Assembly (NCBI GenBank): GCA_023265995.1 | Contig: JAHFSA010000006.1 | Span: 1 to 64,000 of the forward strand | Length of the DNA stretch: 64,000 nt | DNA from: Perlucidibaca sp. | Lineage (GTDB): Bacteria; Pseudomonadota; Gammaproteobacteria; Pseudomonadales; Moraxellaceae | Direction of reading: 5' to 3' | Shown here: one piece after another, positions 34,565-51,168 of the stretch | How the letters are laid out: every line of letters begins with the position of its first letter | How positions within the stretch are numbered: the stretch's first letter is position 1 | Notes under the pieces: model-generated | The model's input: only the letters and a program-made list of their open reading frames with translations | What the model was told of the DNA's origin: nothing | Databases searched by the model: none | Made by a program: the position numbers and the translations under genes

Positions 34565-36808
34565 CTATTCCGCGCTGAGGCCGTCGACCTTCTGGAAGCC
34601 GCGCGGCAGCTTCTGCCCGCGACGGCCACGCTCGCCCTGATAGTGCTCGAGGTCACGCGCATTCAGCGTCATGTGACGGGCACCGGCATGCACGGTGAGC
34701 TTCTCGCCGGCACGCAGCGGCAGCACCGTCACCAGCTCTTCACCCTCGCCAGCCACCAGGTTCATGAGCTTGTTGCCCTTGCCCTTGGACAGACGCGGCA
34801 GATCGGCGGCCGGGAACACCAGCAGACGACCGACATTGCTGAGCACCGCGAGCTGGTCGGCTTCGGCATTGATCAGCTTCGCCGGCGGCAGCACCTTGCC
34901 GCCCTCGGGCACGGTCAGCAGCGCCTTGCCGTTGCGATTGCCGGCCTCGAGATCGGCCAGGGTGGCGATGAAGCCGTAGCCGGCCGAGCTGGTCAGCAGC
35001 AGCGGCTGACTGTTGTCGCCCATGACCACGGCGAGGAAGGCCGCGCCCGGCGGCGGATTGAGCTTGGTGGTCAGCGGTTCGCCCTGGCCACGCGCCGAGG
35101 GCAACGAGCTGGCGGCAACCGAGTAGCTGCGGCCGCTGCTGTCGAGGAAGTGCGCGAGCTGGTTGCTCTTGCCCTCGGCCTTGGCGAGATAGCCGTCGCC
35201 GGCCTTGTAGCTGAGGCCGGCGGCATCGATATCATGGCCCTTGGCGGCACGCACCCAGCCCTTTTCGGACAGCACCACGGTCACCGGTTCGGCCGGGGTC
35301 AGATCGGACTCGCTGAGAGCAGCGGCATCGCGACGCTCGACCAGCGGAGAACGACGCTCGTCGCCGTACTTCGCGGCATCGGCCTCGATTTCCTTGACCA
35401 GCAGCTTCTTCAGCAGGGCATTGGAGCCCAGCACCTTTTCCAGCTGATCGCGTTCCTTGGCCAGCTCGTCCTGCTCGCCGCGTATGCGCATCTCTTCGAG
35501 CTTGGCGAGGTGGCGCAGCTTGAGTTCGAGGATGGCCTCGGCCTGCAGGTCGCTGAGCCCGAAACGGGCCATGAGCTCGGCCTTGGGGTCGTCCTCGTAA
35601 CGGATGATGCGGATGACTTCGTCGATGTTGAGGAAGGCGATCAGCAAGCCGTCGAGGATGTGCAGACGCGCGTTGACCTTGTCGAGGCGATGCTGCAAAC
35701 GACGACGCACGGTCAGCGTGCGGAACTCCAGCCACTCGCCGAGGATATCGCGCAGACCCATGACGCGCGGCCGGCCATCGAGCCCGATCACGTTCATGTT
35801 GACGCGATAGCTGGACTCCAGATCCGTGGTGGCGAACAGATGGCCCATGAGCTGCTCGACATCGATGCGATTCGAGCGCGGCACAATGACCAGACGGGTC
35901 GGATTCTCGTGGTCGGATTCGTCGCGCAGGTCGGCCACCCAGGGCAGCTTCTTGGCCTGCATCTGATCGGCGATCTGGGTCAGCACCTTGGCGCCGGAAA
36001 CCTGATGCGGCAGCGCGGTGACGACAATGTCGCCATCCTCGACCTCGTAGACCGCACGCATGCGGAAGCCGCCCTTGCCGGTGGCGTACATCTGCACCAG
36101 CTCGTGACGCGGCGTGATGATCTCGGCGGCGGTGGCCAGGTCGGGGCCGGGCACGAATTCGCAAAGCTCGTCCAGGGAGATGCCCGGATCCTGCAGCAGC
36201 GCCACGGTTGCGCGGGCGATCTCGCGCAGGTTGTGCGCGGGAATGTCGGTGGCCATGCCGACGGCGATGCCGGTGGTGCCGTTGAGCAGCAGGTTGGGCA
36301 GGCGCGCCGGCAGCACGCAGGGCTCATCGAGGGTGCCGTCGAAGTTGGGCTGCCAGTCGACCGTGCCCTGCTCCAGCTCGGCCAGCAGCGTGTCGGCATA
36401 GGGCGACAGGCGGGCCTCGGTGTAGCGCATGGCGGCGAAGGACTTGGGATCGTCCGGCGAGCCCCAGTTGCCCTGGCCATCGACCAGCGGATAGCGGTAG
36501 CTGAACGGCTGCGCCATCAGCACCATGGCTTCATAGCAGGCCGAGTCGCCGTGCGGATGATACTTGCCGAGCACGTCACCGACGGTGCGCGCCGACTTCT
36601 TGTGCTTGGCCGAATTCTTCAGGCCGAGCTCGCTCATGGCATAGACGATGCGGCGCTGCACCGGCTTGAGACCGTCGCCGATATGCGGCAGGGCACGGTC
36701 CTTGATCACGTACATCGAGTAGTTCAGGTAGGCCTGCTCGGTGTAGGTACGCAGCGGAACCAGTTCGGTGCCGTCGGCAGGTGTCGGAAAATTCAGTTCG
36801 TCAGTCAC
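34565..36808 (-). CDS. parC: ParC, DNA topoisomerase IV subunit A
   Basis: Breakage-reunion subunit of topoisomerase IV, which decatenates daughter chromosomes. Catalytic Tyr129 is in [11 protein letters not shown]. The quinolone-determining segment [15 protein letters not shown] has Ser89 and Glu93, the drug-sensitive-type residues (equivalent to E. coli Ser80 and Glu84). The C-terminal beta-pinwheel spans about residues 500-735. At 747 residues it has normal length. It starts two bases after the end of parE, so the pair is an operon. Confidence 0.97.
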   Translation of the reverse strand: MTDELNFPTPADGTELVPLRTYTEQAYLNYSMYVIKDRALPHIGDGLKPVQRRIVYAMSELGLKNSAKHKKSARTVGDVLGKYHPHGDSACYEAMVLMAQPFSYRYPLVDGQGNWGSPDDPKSFAAMRYTEARLSPYADTLLAELEQGTVDWQPNFDGTLDEPCVLPARLPNLLLNGTTGIAVGMATDIPAHNLREIARATVALLQDPGISLDELCEFVPGPDLATAAEIITPRHELVQMYATGKGGFRMRAVYEVEDGDIVVTALPHQVSGAKVLTQIADQMQAKKLPWVADLRDESDHENPTRLVIVPRSNRIDVEQLMGHLFATTDLESSYRVNMNVIGLDGRPRVMGLRDILGEWLEFRTLTVRRRLQHRLDKVNARLHILDGLLIAFLNIDEVIRIIRYEDDPKAELMARFGLSDLQAEAILELKLRHLAKLEEMRIRGEQDELAKERDQLEKVLGSNALLKKLLVKEIEADAAKYGDERRSPLVERRDAAALSESDLTPAEPVTVVLSEKGWVRAAKGHDIDAAGLSYKAGDGYLAKAEGKSNQLAHFLDSSGRSYSVAASSLPSARGQGEPLTTKLNPPPGAAFLAVVMGDNSQPLLLTSSAGYGFIATLADLEAGNRNGKALLTVPEGGKVLPPAKLINAEADQLAVLSNVGRLLVFPAADLPRLSKGKGNKLMNLVAGEGEELVTVLPLRAGEKLTVHAGARHMTLNARDLEHYQGERGRRGQKLPRGFQKVDGLSAE

Positions 36809-36810
36809 GG

Positions 36811-39254
<2,444 letters not shown>

Positions 39255-39259
39255 GAGGG

Positions 39260-39874
39260 TCAGCGCCCCCATCGTGTGAGCAGGCGCGCCTTGTTCAGCG
39301 CCAGCCATTGCAGGGCCAGAATGCAGGGCGCGTTGTTGATGCGACCGTTGTCGATCAGCTGCATGGCCTGGTTGAAGCTGAGCACGTTGACGCGAATGTT
39401 CTCGCCTTCCTCGGGCACGCCATGCACGCCACCGGCACGCGACAGGTCGGCGCGCGCCACATAGAGCGTGAAGAGCTCGTCGGAAGCGCCACCGCTGGGC
39501 ATGAAGTCGAATATGCGCTCCATGTCGCCGATGACGACACCGGCCTCCTCCAGCGTCTCGCGCCGGGCCACATCCTCCAGCGACTCGCCGGCCTCGACCA
39601 GCCCGGCCACCACCTCGTACTGCCAGGGGTGGCGGTCCTCGATGGCGCCGACACGGAACTGCTCGATGAGCAGGACCTCGTCGCTGCGCGTGTCATAGAC
39701 CAGCACACCAACCGCCGGCGGCCGGATGAACAACTCGCGGTTGATCTCCGGGCCCATGCTGCCATCGAACTGGCGATGCCGCAGCCAGAGCTTGTCGAGG
39801 CGGTAGAAGCCCTGGAACAGGGTCTGGCGCTCGCGGATCTCGATGTCGTCGCGGGTGAAGTCGCCGGCGCTCAT
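39260..39874 (-). CDS. nudF: NudF, ADP-ribose pyrophosphatase (Nudix)
   Basis: Hydrolyses ADP-ribose to AMP and ribose-5-phosphate. The Nudix box reads GLVEAGESLEDVARRETLEEAG, with the required Glu and Arg residues, in a 204-residue protein of normal size. ATG 39874 has AAGGTGGTG upstream; a GTG at 39880 would overlap thiC. It begins two bases after the thiC stop. Confidence 0.94.
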   Translation of the reverse strand: MSAGDFTRDDIEIRERQTLFQGFYRLDKLWLRHRQFDGSMGPEINRELFIRPPAVGVLVYDTRSDEVLLIEQFRVGAIEDRHPWQYEVVAGLVEAGESLEDVARRETLEEAGVVIGDMERIFDFMPSGGASDELFTLYVARADLSRAGGVHGVPEEGENIRVNVLSFNQAMQLIDNGRINNAPCILALQWLALNKARLLTRWGR

Positions 39875-39876
39875 GC

Positions 39877-43355
<3,479 letters not shown>

Positions 43356-43384
43356 GCGCCGCGAGTCATCCTGCGGACGCCGCT

Positions 43385-44524
43385 CTAACGCCGAAGCTCT
43401 GCCAACTGGCCAAGACCGATATGTCGGGTTTTTTCTTTGAGGAATGCCACCCACTTGCGGTCAATCCACATTAATGGAATGCAGATCAACAAGGTCAACA
43501 TAAGGCTGGAGACGAGGTTAACTGCAAGCGGGAGCTGGGCAACCGTGTAAACCCAGCTAGACCATGACCATATGACGATTATGTGCATTACATAAAATGG
43601 AAATGACAGCTCGCCAAACCAACGCCCCAGCCCACCATCCAGCCAGTGCCAAACCCTCCCGGACAAGAGATATAGCAGCAATACTCCCCCTCCCAAAGGA
43701 AGCATCAATCGATGCACAAGATAGCCATGGCCAGCCATGTTCGCGACCCAGGAATAATCTCCAACGGGCTCCTTGTAACCCAACATATACAAGGCTAGAC
43801 AAAGCATTCCCAACCTGAATGGCCACGCCAATACAGGCTTTCTTTTCAGTGAAATCAGCGCCAGCAGGAAGCCCAGCAAAAAAGGAAACAGGGCGTTTCG
43901 CAAACCCGCTGTCGCTAACAAAACCAAAATAATCGAGAAAATGACATGTCGCTGCCGGGAAAGCATCAGTGCTGACATGGCAAAGACATATAGGCTGCCA
44001 ATGATCTCCCGCTTCATGGTCCATAGATTGGTATTGAGATACGTCTCTCCGGTAAAGAAAACCGCAAAAGAGCCTTGCCACAAGGCATCTAGAAAGGATG
44101 GATTGATGACATCCAGGTTCCAGCCTTCAAGCCAGTGCGTCTTGCTGAGCCGAACCGCATCCTGAAAGAAATACAGACCTGAAGCATGGCATGCCCACGA
44201 GAGCAAAACACTCATGGTCACCAATGGTACGAGGCGCGGCCATCGCCTCAACAATGACAACTTAATGTAGGCAGCATCACCACTGCCCAGCGGCTTGATG
44301 CACAGCACATACCCAGACAGCACAAAGAAAAATATGACTGCCGCCTCACCATTGAATAAAAAGAAATACCAGCCTCCCAGCAAGCTGCCCGACTCACGGT
44401 CCTCCACGAGATAGCCCGGGACTGCAGGGGCAAACGCCACGAAAAAATGATGGATGAACACTACAAGTGCCGCCAATCCACGCGCAGCTTCCAAGCGGAC
44501 AACCTTGTCCTGATCAGCTGACAT
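43385..44524 (-). CDS. Acyltransferase-3 family membrane protein (O-acyltransferase)
   Basis: A 379-residue polytopic membrane protein of the acyltransferase-3 family, which O-acetylates sugars. The conserved His is in RGLAALVVFIHHFF, and [16 protein letters not shown] is the equivalent of the LWxxxxE motif; about ten hydrophobic segments are seen. ATG 44524 chosen; a GTG at 44533 lacks a ribosome site. The gene is clearly AT-richer than its neighbours. It is paralogous to the gene at 46897 and the last of the rml run; it likely modifies a polysaccharide sugar. Confidence 0.88.
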   Translation of the reverse strand: MSADQDKVVRLEAARGLAALVVFIHHFFVAFAPAVPGYLVEDRESGSLLGGWYFFLFNGEAAVIFFFVLSGYVLCIKPLGSGDAAYIKLSLLRRWPRLVPLVTMSVLLSWACHASGLYFFQDAVRLSKTHWLEGWNLDVINPSFLDALWQGSFAVFFTGETYLNTNLWTMKREIIGSLYVFAMSALMLSRQRHVIFSIILVLLATAGLRNALFPFLLGFLLALISLKRKPVLAWPFRLGMLCLALYMLGYKEPVGDYSWVANMAGHGYLVHRLMLPLGGGVLLLYLLSGRVWHWLDGGLGRWFGELSFPFYVMHIIVIWSWSSWVYTVAQLPLAVNLVSSLMLTLLICIPLMWIDRKWVAFLKEKTRHIGLGQLAELRR

Positions 44525-44582
44525 AACGCTCACTTCAAAATTCCGACAACCCGAAATGGGTCAAAGATGATAGTGCATCCCA

Positions 44583-45479
44583 TCACGACCGCAGGCTGGC
44601 CAGGACAGAAGTCACCGAATCCCGCCACTCCGGTAGCTCGACCCCAAATGTCGCCCTCAACTTGCTTGTATCCAGGCGCGAATTGCCCGGTCGCTGTGCT
44701 GGTGTCGGATAGGCGCTGGTCGGAATAGCCCCGATCTGCTCAGGCTGCACCCTTAGAGCCACGCCACGCTCGCGAGCCTGCTCCAGCACATGCCGGGCAT
44801 AGCCGAACCAGCTGGTCTCGCCAGCGCCAGCAAGGTGGTACAAGCCTGCAACAGTGTCATCCTGAAGTGCCTTGCGAATGGCAGAGGCCGTGACGTCAGC
44901 AATGAGATCGGCACCCGTGGGCGCACCGATCTGGTCATCGATGACGTTCAGGCTGTCACGCTCCTGAGCCAGGCGCAGCATGGTCTTGATGAAATTGTTT
45001 CCATGCTCGCCATAGACCCAGCTGGTGCGAAAAATCAGATGCTTGCGCCAGGCTGCCTGGATGGCCTGCTCACCAGCCAGTTTGGTCCTGCCATAGGTGT
45101 TCAGCGGTGCCGTGACATCGGCTTCACGCCAGGGGGCGCAGCCACTGCCATCGAAAACATAGTCCGTCGAATAGTGCACCAGCCAGGCATCCAGACGTGC
45201 CGCTTCTTCCGCCAGCACCCCGGGAGCGATGCCGTTGATGGCCATGGCCCGTTCGGGCTCGCTCTCGGCCTTGTCGACCGCGGTATAGGCGCCGGCATTG
45301 ACGATCACATCCGGACGGATGGCACGAATCGTCGCGCGCAGGGCGTCGAACTGCGACAGGTCGCCGCACAGATCGCCTTCGCTACCCGAACCCAGGGCAA
45401 TCACCTCACCCAACGGGGCAAGACTGCGCCGCAGCTCCCAGCCAACCTGGCCATTCTTGCCCAGCACCAGAAGCTTCAC
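44583..45479 (-). CDS. rfbD: RmlD, dTDP-4-dehydrorhamnose reductase
   Basis: Last step of dTDP-L-rhamnose synthesis, reducing the 4-keto sugar with NAD(P)H. The Rossmann motif GKNGQVG is at the N-terminus; the catalytic Tyr-x3-Lys is in YGRTKLAGE, with STDYVFDG before it. The 298-residue length is standard. The start is GTG 45479, overlapping the rmlC stop by four bases, so the two are coupled. Confidence 0.95.
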   Translation of the reverse strand: MKLLVLGKNGQVGWELRRSLAPLGEVIALGSGSEGDLCGDLSQFDALRATIRAIRPDVIVNAGAYTAVDKAESEPERAMAINGIAPGVLAEEAARLDAWLVHYSTDYVFDGSGCAPWREADVTAPLNTYGRTKLAGEQAIQAAWRKHLIFRTSWVYGEHGNNFIKTMLRLAQERDSLNVIDDQIGAPTGADLIADVTASAIRKALQDDTVAGLYHLAGAGETSWFGYARHVLEQARERGVALRVQPEQIGAIPTSAYPTPAQRPGNSRLDTSKLRATFGVELPEWRDSVTSVLASLRS

Positions 45480-46030
45480 GCGAACACCTCAAGCTGACTC
45501 AGCGGCACACCGACCAGGTCCTTGGCCGACAGCAGCGGCTCGCCGTCGAGCTCATGCAGGGGCCAGTCGATCTTCAGGGCCGGATCATTCCACTGCAGGG
45601 TGCGGTCGGATGCCGGGTGGTAGTAGTTGGTGGTCTTGTAGAGGAAGTCGGCGTTGTCCGAGAGCACCACAAAACCATGGGCGAAGCCCTCCGGCACCCA
45701 GAAGATACGCTGGTTCTCGGCACTCAGCTCGACACCCACCCACTGACCGAAGGTCGGCGAGCTCTTGCGCACATCGACCGCCACGTCGAAGACGCGACCG
45801 CTGACCACGCGCACCAGCTTGCCCTGGGTCTGTTCGAGCTGGAAATGCAGTCCGCGCAACACGCCCTTCTGCGAGCGCGAATGGTTGTCCTGCACGAAGG
45901 TGCGCTGCAGGCCGGTGGCCTCCTCGAAGGTGCGGGCATTCCAGCTTTCGAGGAAGAAGCCGCGGCTGTCACCGAAGACCTTGGGCTCGAGGATCATGAC
46001 CTCGGGAATGGCGGTGCGGATCACGTTCAT
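45476..46030 (-). CDS. rfbC: RmlC, dTDP-4-dehydrorhamnose 3,5-epimerase
   Basis: Double epimerase of the rhamnose pathway, a cupin. Signatures are FGDSRGFFLESWN, FVQDNHSRSQKGVLRGLH (active-site His) and VPEGFAHGFVVLS. Length of 184 residues is normal. It sits three bases downstream of rmlA and overlaps rmlD. Confidence 0.96.
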   Translation of the reverse strand: MNVIRTAIPEVMILEPKVFGDSRGFFLESWNARTFEEATGLQRTFVQDNHSRSQKGVLRGLHFQLEQTQGKLVRVVSGRVFDVAVDVRKSSPTFGQWVGVELSAENQRIFWVPEGFAHGFVVLSDNADFLYKTTNYYHPASDRTLQWNDPALKIDWPLHELDGEPLLSAKDLVGVPLSQLEVFA

Positions 46031-46033
46031 GAC

Positions 46034-46900
46034 TTACTCACCGACCAGCTTCTTCAGATACTGACCATAGGCAGTCTTGCCGAGAGCCTTGGCCTGCGCC
46101 AGCACCTGCTCCTTGCTCAGCCAGCCATTGGCATAGCCGATCTCTTCCAGGCAGGCGACCTTGAGACCCTGACGCTTCTCGATGGTCTGCACATACATGC
46201 CGGCCTCGATCAGGCTGTCATGGGTGCCGGTATCGAGCCAGGCGAAGCCGCGACCGAGCAGCTCGACACTGAGGTCGCCACGATCCAGATAGGCGTTGTT
46301 GACCGCAGTGATCTCCAGCTCGCCGCGATCGGACGGCCTCACCGACTTGGCGATCTCGATGACATCGTTGTCGTAGAAATAGAGACCGGTGACGGCATAG
46401 CTGGACTTGGGCTGGAGCGGCTTTTCCTCAATGGAAACGGCCTTGCCGCCGGCATCGAATTCGACCACGCCGAAACGCTCGGGGTCGCTGACCCAGTAGC
46501 CGAACACGGTAGCTCCCGACGGCCTGGCAGCAGCGCGCTGCAGCTGCTCGGAGAAGTGCTGACCGTGGAAAATGTTGTCACCCAGCACCAGACAGACCGA
46601 GTCCTTGCCGATGAACTCTTCGCCGATCAGGAAGGCCTGGGCCAGGCCATCCGGGCTGGGCTGCACGGCATAGCTGAACTCCACACCGAACTGCTCGCCA
46701 GTACCCAGCAGCTGCTTGTACTGCGGCAGGTCGGTCGGCGTCGAGATGATGAGGATTTCCCGGATGCCGGCCAGCATGAGCACGGAGATCGGGTAATAGA
46801 CCATGGGCTTGTCGTAGATCGGCAGCAGCTGCTTGGAGACGCCCAGGGTGATCGGGTGCAGACGGGTGCCGGAGCCGCCGGCGAGAATGATGCCTTTCAT
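46034..46900 (-). CDS. rfbA: RmlA, glucose-1-phosphate thymidylyltransferase
   Basis: First step of dTDP-L-rhamnose synthesis, making dTDP-glucose. The nucleotide-binding motif [13 protein letters not shown] is at the N-terminus, and [10 protein letters not shown] and [10 protein letters not shown] are conserved. The 288-residue length is standard. ATG 46900 overlaps the stop of the acyltransferase gene by four bases. Confidence 0.97.
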   Translation of the reverse strand: MKGIILAGGSGTRLHPITLGVSKQLLPIYDKPMVYYPISVLMLAGIREILIISTPTDLPQYKQLLGTGEQFGVEFSYAVQPSPDGLAQAFLIGEEFIGKDSVCLVLGDNIFHGQHFSEQLQRAAARPSGATVFGYWVSDPERFGVVEFDAGGKAVSIEEKPLQPKSSYAVTGLYFYDNDVIEIAKSVRPSDRGELEITAVNNAYLDRGDLSVELLGRGFAWLDTGTHDSLIEAGMYVQTIEKRQGLKVACLEEIGYANGWLSKEQVLAQAKALGKTAYGQYLKKLVGE

Positions 46901-48069
46901 GTATTTCCCTCGGATTGAAGGCTCGAGACAAGATTGCGATCACGACGTGTCGTGACTTGCTTCAGATAGCTCACCCATACGCGATCCAGGCGCATCAACG
47001 GCAAACAGATCAAAATAACCAACATAAAGCTGCTTATCAGATTCAAGAACAGGGGCATATCCAGATGCAGATATGCCCAACTGGACCAGGACCAGATCAC
47101 GATGGTGTGCATGACATAGAACGGAAACGATAGCTCACCAAGCCATACACCAAACCTGCTCTCCAGCCAGTTCCACACTGGCCCTGTCAACAAAAAAAGC
47201 AGCAGCAGTGCACCACCTGCAGGCAGCATGAGCTTGTGCAAAAAATGCTGCAGCGACGGGTGACCATCACCTCCGAAGCTAACCCAACGGTAATCCCCGA
47301 TTGCACTGTGATATCCCAGCAAATAAATGCCTGCAGCCAAGAGCAGGAGCCTGACACCCCAATGCCCCCGCATGTCTCTTCGGCTACATATCAACGCAAC
47401 AAGAAAACCTAGAAGAAAGGGCAGCAAGGTCTGACGCATACCAACAGCAAGTAGCAAAACAAACAGGCAGATGGATATATGACGCTGTCGCCAAAGCACC
47501 AGCGCCGTCAAGGCAAAGACATACAGGCTACCCATGATCTCCCGCTTCATGGTCCACAGATTGGTATTTAGGTAGTTTTCTCCGGTGAAAAATACGGCAA
47601 AAAGCCCTTGCCAGACGGCATCAAGAAACGAGGGATTCTGCACTGACAAGTCCCAGCTTTCGTGCCAGTGTGTTCCGGTTAGCGCAGCCGCCATTTTGAA
47701 TTGGTAAAGACCTGCCCGATACAACACCCAGGAAATCAATATGCTGATCAGCACTAGCGGTACCAGCCTGGGCCAGCGCCTTATCAGAGAGGTCTGGATA
47801 TGACGGGGGTTGCGTGTCGCCAGCGGTTTTATGCTCAACACATAGCCAGACAACACAAAAAAGAAAACAACCGCAGCATCGCCGCTGACAAACGCGAAAT
47901 ACCAATGCCCAACCAGACTTCCGGGCAATACGTCACTAGCCCCAGACGCAGAAAGCCAGGGAGAAAACAAGCCGAGAAAAAAGTGGCAAAAGAACACCGC
48001 CAGGGCAGCCAAACCTCGTGAAGCCTCCAGTCTGACAATTTTCCCTGCCCCGGGCATTTGCGCACTCAT
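46897..48069 (-). CDS. Acyltransferase-3 family membrane protein, paralogue of the 43385 gene
   Basis: A 390-residue polytopic acyltransferase-3 protein. It shares with the other copy RGLAAL, the His in [17 protein letters not shown](M/I)GSLYVFA and LSFPFYVMH(T/I)IVIWSWSSW. It is inserted between rmlB and rmlA and overlaps both by four bases, so it is translated within the rhamnose operon. Base composition is AT-richer than rmlA or rmlB. Probable role: O-acylation of a rhamnose-containing glycan (inferred). Confidence 0.88.
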   Translation of the reverse strand: MSAQMPGAGKIVRLEASRGLAALAVFFCHFFLGLFSPWLSASGASDVLPGSLVGHWYFAFVSGDAAVVFFFVLSGYVLSIKPLATRNPRHIQTSLIRRWPRLVPLVLISILISWVLYRAGLYQFKMAAALTGTHWHESWDLSVQNPSFLDAVWQGLFAVFFTGENYLNTNLWTMKREIMGSLYVFALTALVLWRQRHISICLFVLLLAVGMRQTLLPFLLGFLVALICSRRDMRGHWGVRLLLLAAGIYLLGYHSAIGDYRWVSFGGDGHPSLQHFLHKLMLPAGGALLLLFLLTGPVWNWLESRFGVWLGELSFPFYVMHTIVIWSWSSWAYLHLDMPLFLNLISSFMLVILICLPLMRLDRVWVSYLKQVTTRRDRNLVSSLQSEGNT

Positions 48070-49133
48070 GCGTCGCCGCCAATGCGCTCAAGCCGGTAGG
48101 CGCCGGTGAGCACGCGCTGCCACCAGGCCTCGTTGTCGAGATACCACTGCACGGTCTTGCGCAGGCCGCTCTCGAAGGTCTCCTGCGGCACCCAGCCCAG
48201 CTCGCGCTCGATCTTCGAGGCATCGATGGCATAGCGGGCATCGTGGCCAGGCCTGTCCTTCACGAAGGTGATCAGGTCGCGGTAGTGCGCGACACCGGTC
48301 GGCTTGCGCGCCGGCGCCAGCACTTCGAGCAGGGCGCAGATTTCCTGCACCACATGCAGGTTCTTCTGCTCGTTGTGGCCGCCGATGTTGTAGGTCTCGC
48401 CAACCACACCCTCGGTCGCCACCTGGATCAGCGCGCGGGCATGGTCTTCGACATAGAGCCAGTCGCGGATCTGCGAGCCGTCGCCATAGACCGGCAGCGG
48501 CTTGCCATGCAGGGCATTGAGGATCATGTGCGGGATCAGCTTCTCGGGGAAGTGATAGGGCCCGTAGTTGTTGGAGCAGTTGGTCACCAGCGTGGGCAGG
48601 CCGTAGGTGCGCTGCCAGGCGCGCACGAGGTGATCGCTGGCGGCCTTGCTGGCGGAGTACGGCGAGCTCGGCGCATAGGGCGTGGTCTCGAGGAAGAGAT
48701 CATCCGTGCCATGCAGGTCGCCATAGACCTCGTCAGTGGAAATGTGATGGAAGCGGAAGGCGGCTCGGCGCTCGTCCGGCAGGCTCGCCCAGTAGCTGCG
48801 TGCGGCTTCCAGCAAGGTGTAGGTGCCATTGATGTTGGTCAGGATGAACTCGCCCGGACCGTCGATGGAGCGGTCGACATGCGACTCGGCGGCCAGGTGC
48901 ATGACGACATCCGGCTGATGCTGCGCGAACACGCGATCAAGCGCGGCGCGATCGGTGATGCTGACCTGCTCGAAGGCCAGGCGCTCGCTGCCGGCCACCG
49001 GGGCCAGCGAGTCGAGGTTGCCGGCATAGGTCAGGCTGTCGACATTGACGACGGCATGCGCGCTGCCGGAGATGAGCTCGCGAACCACCGCCGAGCCAAT
49101 GAAGCCGGCACCGCCGGTAACGAGAATCTTCAT
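48066..49133 (-). CDS. rfbB: RmlB, dTDP-glucose 4,6-dehydratase
   Basis: Second step of the rhamnose pathway. The NAD motif is [15 protein letters not shown], and the catalytic Tyr-x3-Lys is in [15 protein letters not shown], with STDEVYGDL before it and [14 protein letters not shown] after it. ATG 49133 gives 355 residues and starts MKILVTGG; a longer in-frame start at 49184 has no family support. It lies 16 bases after the acyltransferase-SGNH gene. Confidence 0.96.
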   Translation of the reverse strand: MKILVTGGAGFIGSAVVRELISGSAHAVVNVDSLTYAGNLDSLAPVAGSERLAFEQVSITDRAALDRVFAQHQPDVVMHLAAESHVDRSIDGPGEFILTNINGTYTLLEAARSYWASLPDERRAAFRFHHISTDEVYGDLHGTDDLFLETTPYAPSSPYSASKAASDHLVRAWQRTYGLPTLVTNCSNNYGPYHFPEKLIPHMILNALHGKPLPVYGDGSQIRDWLYVEDHARALIQVATEGVVGETYNIGGHNEQKNLHVVQEICALLEVLAPARKPTGVAHYRDLITFVKDRPGHDARYAIDASKIERELGWVPQETFESGLRKTVQWYLDNEAWWQRVLTGAYRLERIGGDA

Positions 49134-49149
49134 ATGCCCAAAAATCCCA

Positions 49150-51120
49150 TTATTGTTCTGCAGGCATACCCGCGTTTTCACCAAGAATTTCCTGCACCAG
49201 CATGCCCCCCACCAGCAGGGAACCAGCCGGACTCAGGTGTCCGTAATCCACCGCCAGCAGGGTGTTGCCAGCCTTTCCGGCAGGCACCTGCCAGACACAG
49301 CCACGATGGTCGCACAGCCGGTCCAGCAAGGACACAACGTGCACCCGCGAACTGCTGAAGTGCGTCGCCAGCAGGCCGGCATTCCATCGGAATATGGCCT
49401 GATCCAGGCCCGTGGCGAGTCTAGCAGGGAGCTGATTCCAGGAGTACCGGGCATAGACCTCGGGCAGCGAGGGTCGCCACTGCGGGACAGGACCGACGAT
49501 GTAGATATCCCGCACACCAGCGGCGAGGATTTTGTCTGTCAGCGCCTGCCAGTCAGCGACATCGTGCTTCTCGGCCTGAGCCAGAATCACGGCCCGCGGC
49601 CGTATCCGCCGCACTGTCGCCAGGGCCAGTCGATTGCTGCGCAGACAGGCCTCGACAGGCACGCCCGGCCCGGCCAGAGCAGGGTTGTCACCCACACCCG
49701 GCTTGCAACCACTGGTCGCGACCTGCGCCAGGGCATAACCGGCCGGCAGGCTGCTGCGCAGCCCGTACGACAAGGCCTGGGCATGCGAGTCGCCCCAGAG
49801 CAGCAGCGTGCCCCTGGAGCCGCGCTCGAGACAGTCGGAGTCTATTTCGTCCCTGGCGCCCATCGTGTCCCAGTCATAGAAGTCGCATTCGACCCGGTAC
49901 TTTTCCTGCAGGCCGTAGTGATGCAGGTCTTCGTAGCCGGCAATGAAGGCCTTCCGCTCCATGCGCAGCGTCAGCCGCGACTCGACGCCATCGGCGGCGC
50001 GTATCGCCACGGCTGCGGTGATGACCACCAGCAGAGCCACGGCGCTGCGTGCTGCCATGACGCGCAGCGCCCCGCGCTGCACCCGGCTCTCGAGCAGACG
50101 ATAGGTCAGCCACGCCAGTGCCAGCGCCAGGAGCACCGTCAGCCCGCGCAGCAGCGGCGCGGCCTGGCCCAGCTCGTACTCGCGCAACATGACCAGCAGG
50201 GGCCAGTGCCAGAGATAGAGCGGATAGCTGATGAGACCGATGCCGACCATGAGCCGGCGCGACAACACATAGCGCGCAGCCAGGCTGCCGGGCCCGGCCG
50301 CGATCAGCAGCACAGCGCCCAGCACCGGCAAGCCGGCGCGCCAGCCCGGGTACTCCATGGACTTGGCGAGCAAGGCGATGGCCGAGACGATCAGCAGCAG
50401 ACCGGCCAGCGAGAGCGCGCTTTTCATCCTCGACGGACCGCGGCTGACAGCCGCCGGATGACGCATTTCCCAGAGCGCCAGGGAGGCCCCTGCGAGCGGT
50501 TCCCAGAAGCGCGCGTACGGCAGGTAGAAGGCGTCAACCGAGTGGTGATCGGTCATGACCAGATTGAGTCCGAAGGACAGCAGGGCGACGGCCGTGACCG
50601 CGAACAGCCAGGCCAGTGCACGCGCACGCGGCCTGAGCAGGGCCAGCAGCATGAGCAGCAGCGGCCAGACCAGATAGAACTGTTCCTCGACGCCCAGCGA
50701 CCACAGGTGCAGCAGCGGCTTCATCTCGGCGGCGGGATCGAAGTAGCCGGTCTTCAGCCAGAACCAGATGTTGGCCGAGAACAGTCCGCCGGCGATGGTC
50801 TGCATGGACAGGTTCGCGTAGGCCTCGGGGCGCAGCAGCAGCCAGCCCATGACCAGAGTCGCCACCAGCACCAGCACCAGCGCCGGGAATATGCGCCGGG
50901 CCCGGCGCCGGTAGAAGTCGGCCAGGCTGAAGCGATCGGAGGCAATGGCGCGGGCAATGATGCCGGTGATCAGATAGCCGGAAATGACGAAGAAGACATC
51001 GACGCCGGCAAAGCCGCCCGGAACGGCATCCGGAAACGCGTGATAGCCCACCACGGCCAGCACGGCCAAGGCACGCAGACCATCAATGTCCGGACGGTAG
51101 CTTGATTCGGTTGAACGCAT
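49150..51120 (-). CDS. Acyltransferase-3 / SGNH-domain O-acetyltransferase (OafA/OatA-like)
   Basis: A 656-residue two-part enzyme. The N-terminal acyltransferase-3 membrane domain (to about 370) begins [20 protein letters not shown] and carries [15 protein letters not shown]. The periplasmic C-terminal SGNH hydrolase-like domain has the nucleophile Ser445 in [11 protein letters not shown] and the Asp-x2-His pair in DYGHLSPAG. Such proteins pass acetyl groups across the membrane to LPS or O-antigen sugars. GC content matches the genome, unlike the two smaller acyltransferases. Confidence 0.92.
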   Translation of the reverse strand: MRSTESSYRPDIDGLRALAVLAVVGYHAFPDAVPGGFAGVDVFFVISGYLITGIIARAIASDRFSLADFYRRRARRIFPALVLVLVATLVMGWLLLRPEAYANLSMQTIAGGLFSANIWFWLKTGYFDPAAEMKPLLHLWSLGVEEQFYLVWPLLLMLLALLRPRARALAWLFAVTAVALLSFGLNLVMTDHHSVDAFYLPYARFWEPLAGASLALWEMRHPAAVSRGPSRMKSALSLAGLLLIVSAIALLAKSMEYPGWRAGLPVLGAVLLIAAGPGSLAARYVLSRRLMVGIGLISYPLYLWHWPLLVMLREYELGQAAPLLRGLTVLLALALAWLTYRLLESRVQRGALRVMAARSAVALLVVITAAVAIRAADGVESRLTLRMERKAFIAGYEDLHHYGLQEKYRVECDFYDWDTMGARDEIDSDCLERGSRGTLLLWGDSHAQALSYGLRSSLPAGYALAQVATSGCKPGVGDNPALAGPGVPVEACLRSNRLALATVRRIRPRAVILAQAEKHDVADWQALTDKILAAGVRDIYIVGPVPQWRPSLPEVYARYSWNQLPARLATGLDQAIFRWNAGLLATHFSSSRVHVVSLLDRLCDHRGCVWQVPAGKAGNTLLAVDYGHLSPAGSLLVGGMLVQEILGENAGMPAEQ

Positions 51121-51168
51121 GAAAACGCCTGAAGCAAAATACCGGACAGAACCAGTCCGGCGAGGGAA

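Noticed and set aside
43385-48069. AT-rich genes as part of a mobile element or prophage
   Set aside because: No transposase, integrase, terminal repeats or phage genes are present; only two acyltransferases differ in composition.
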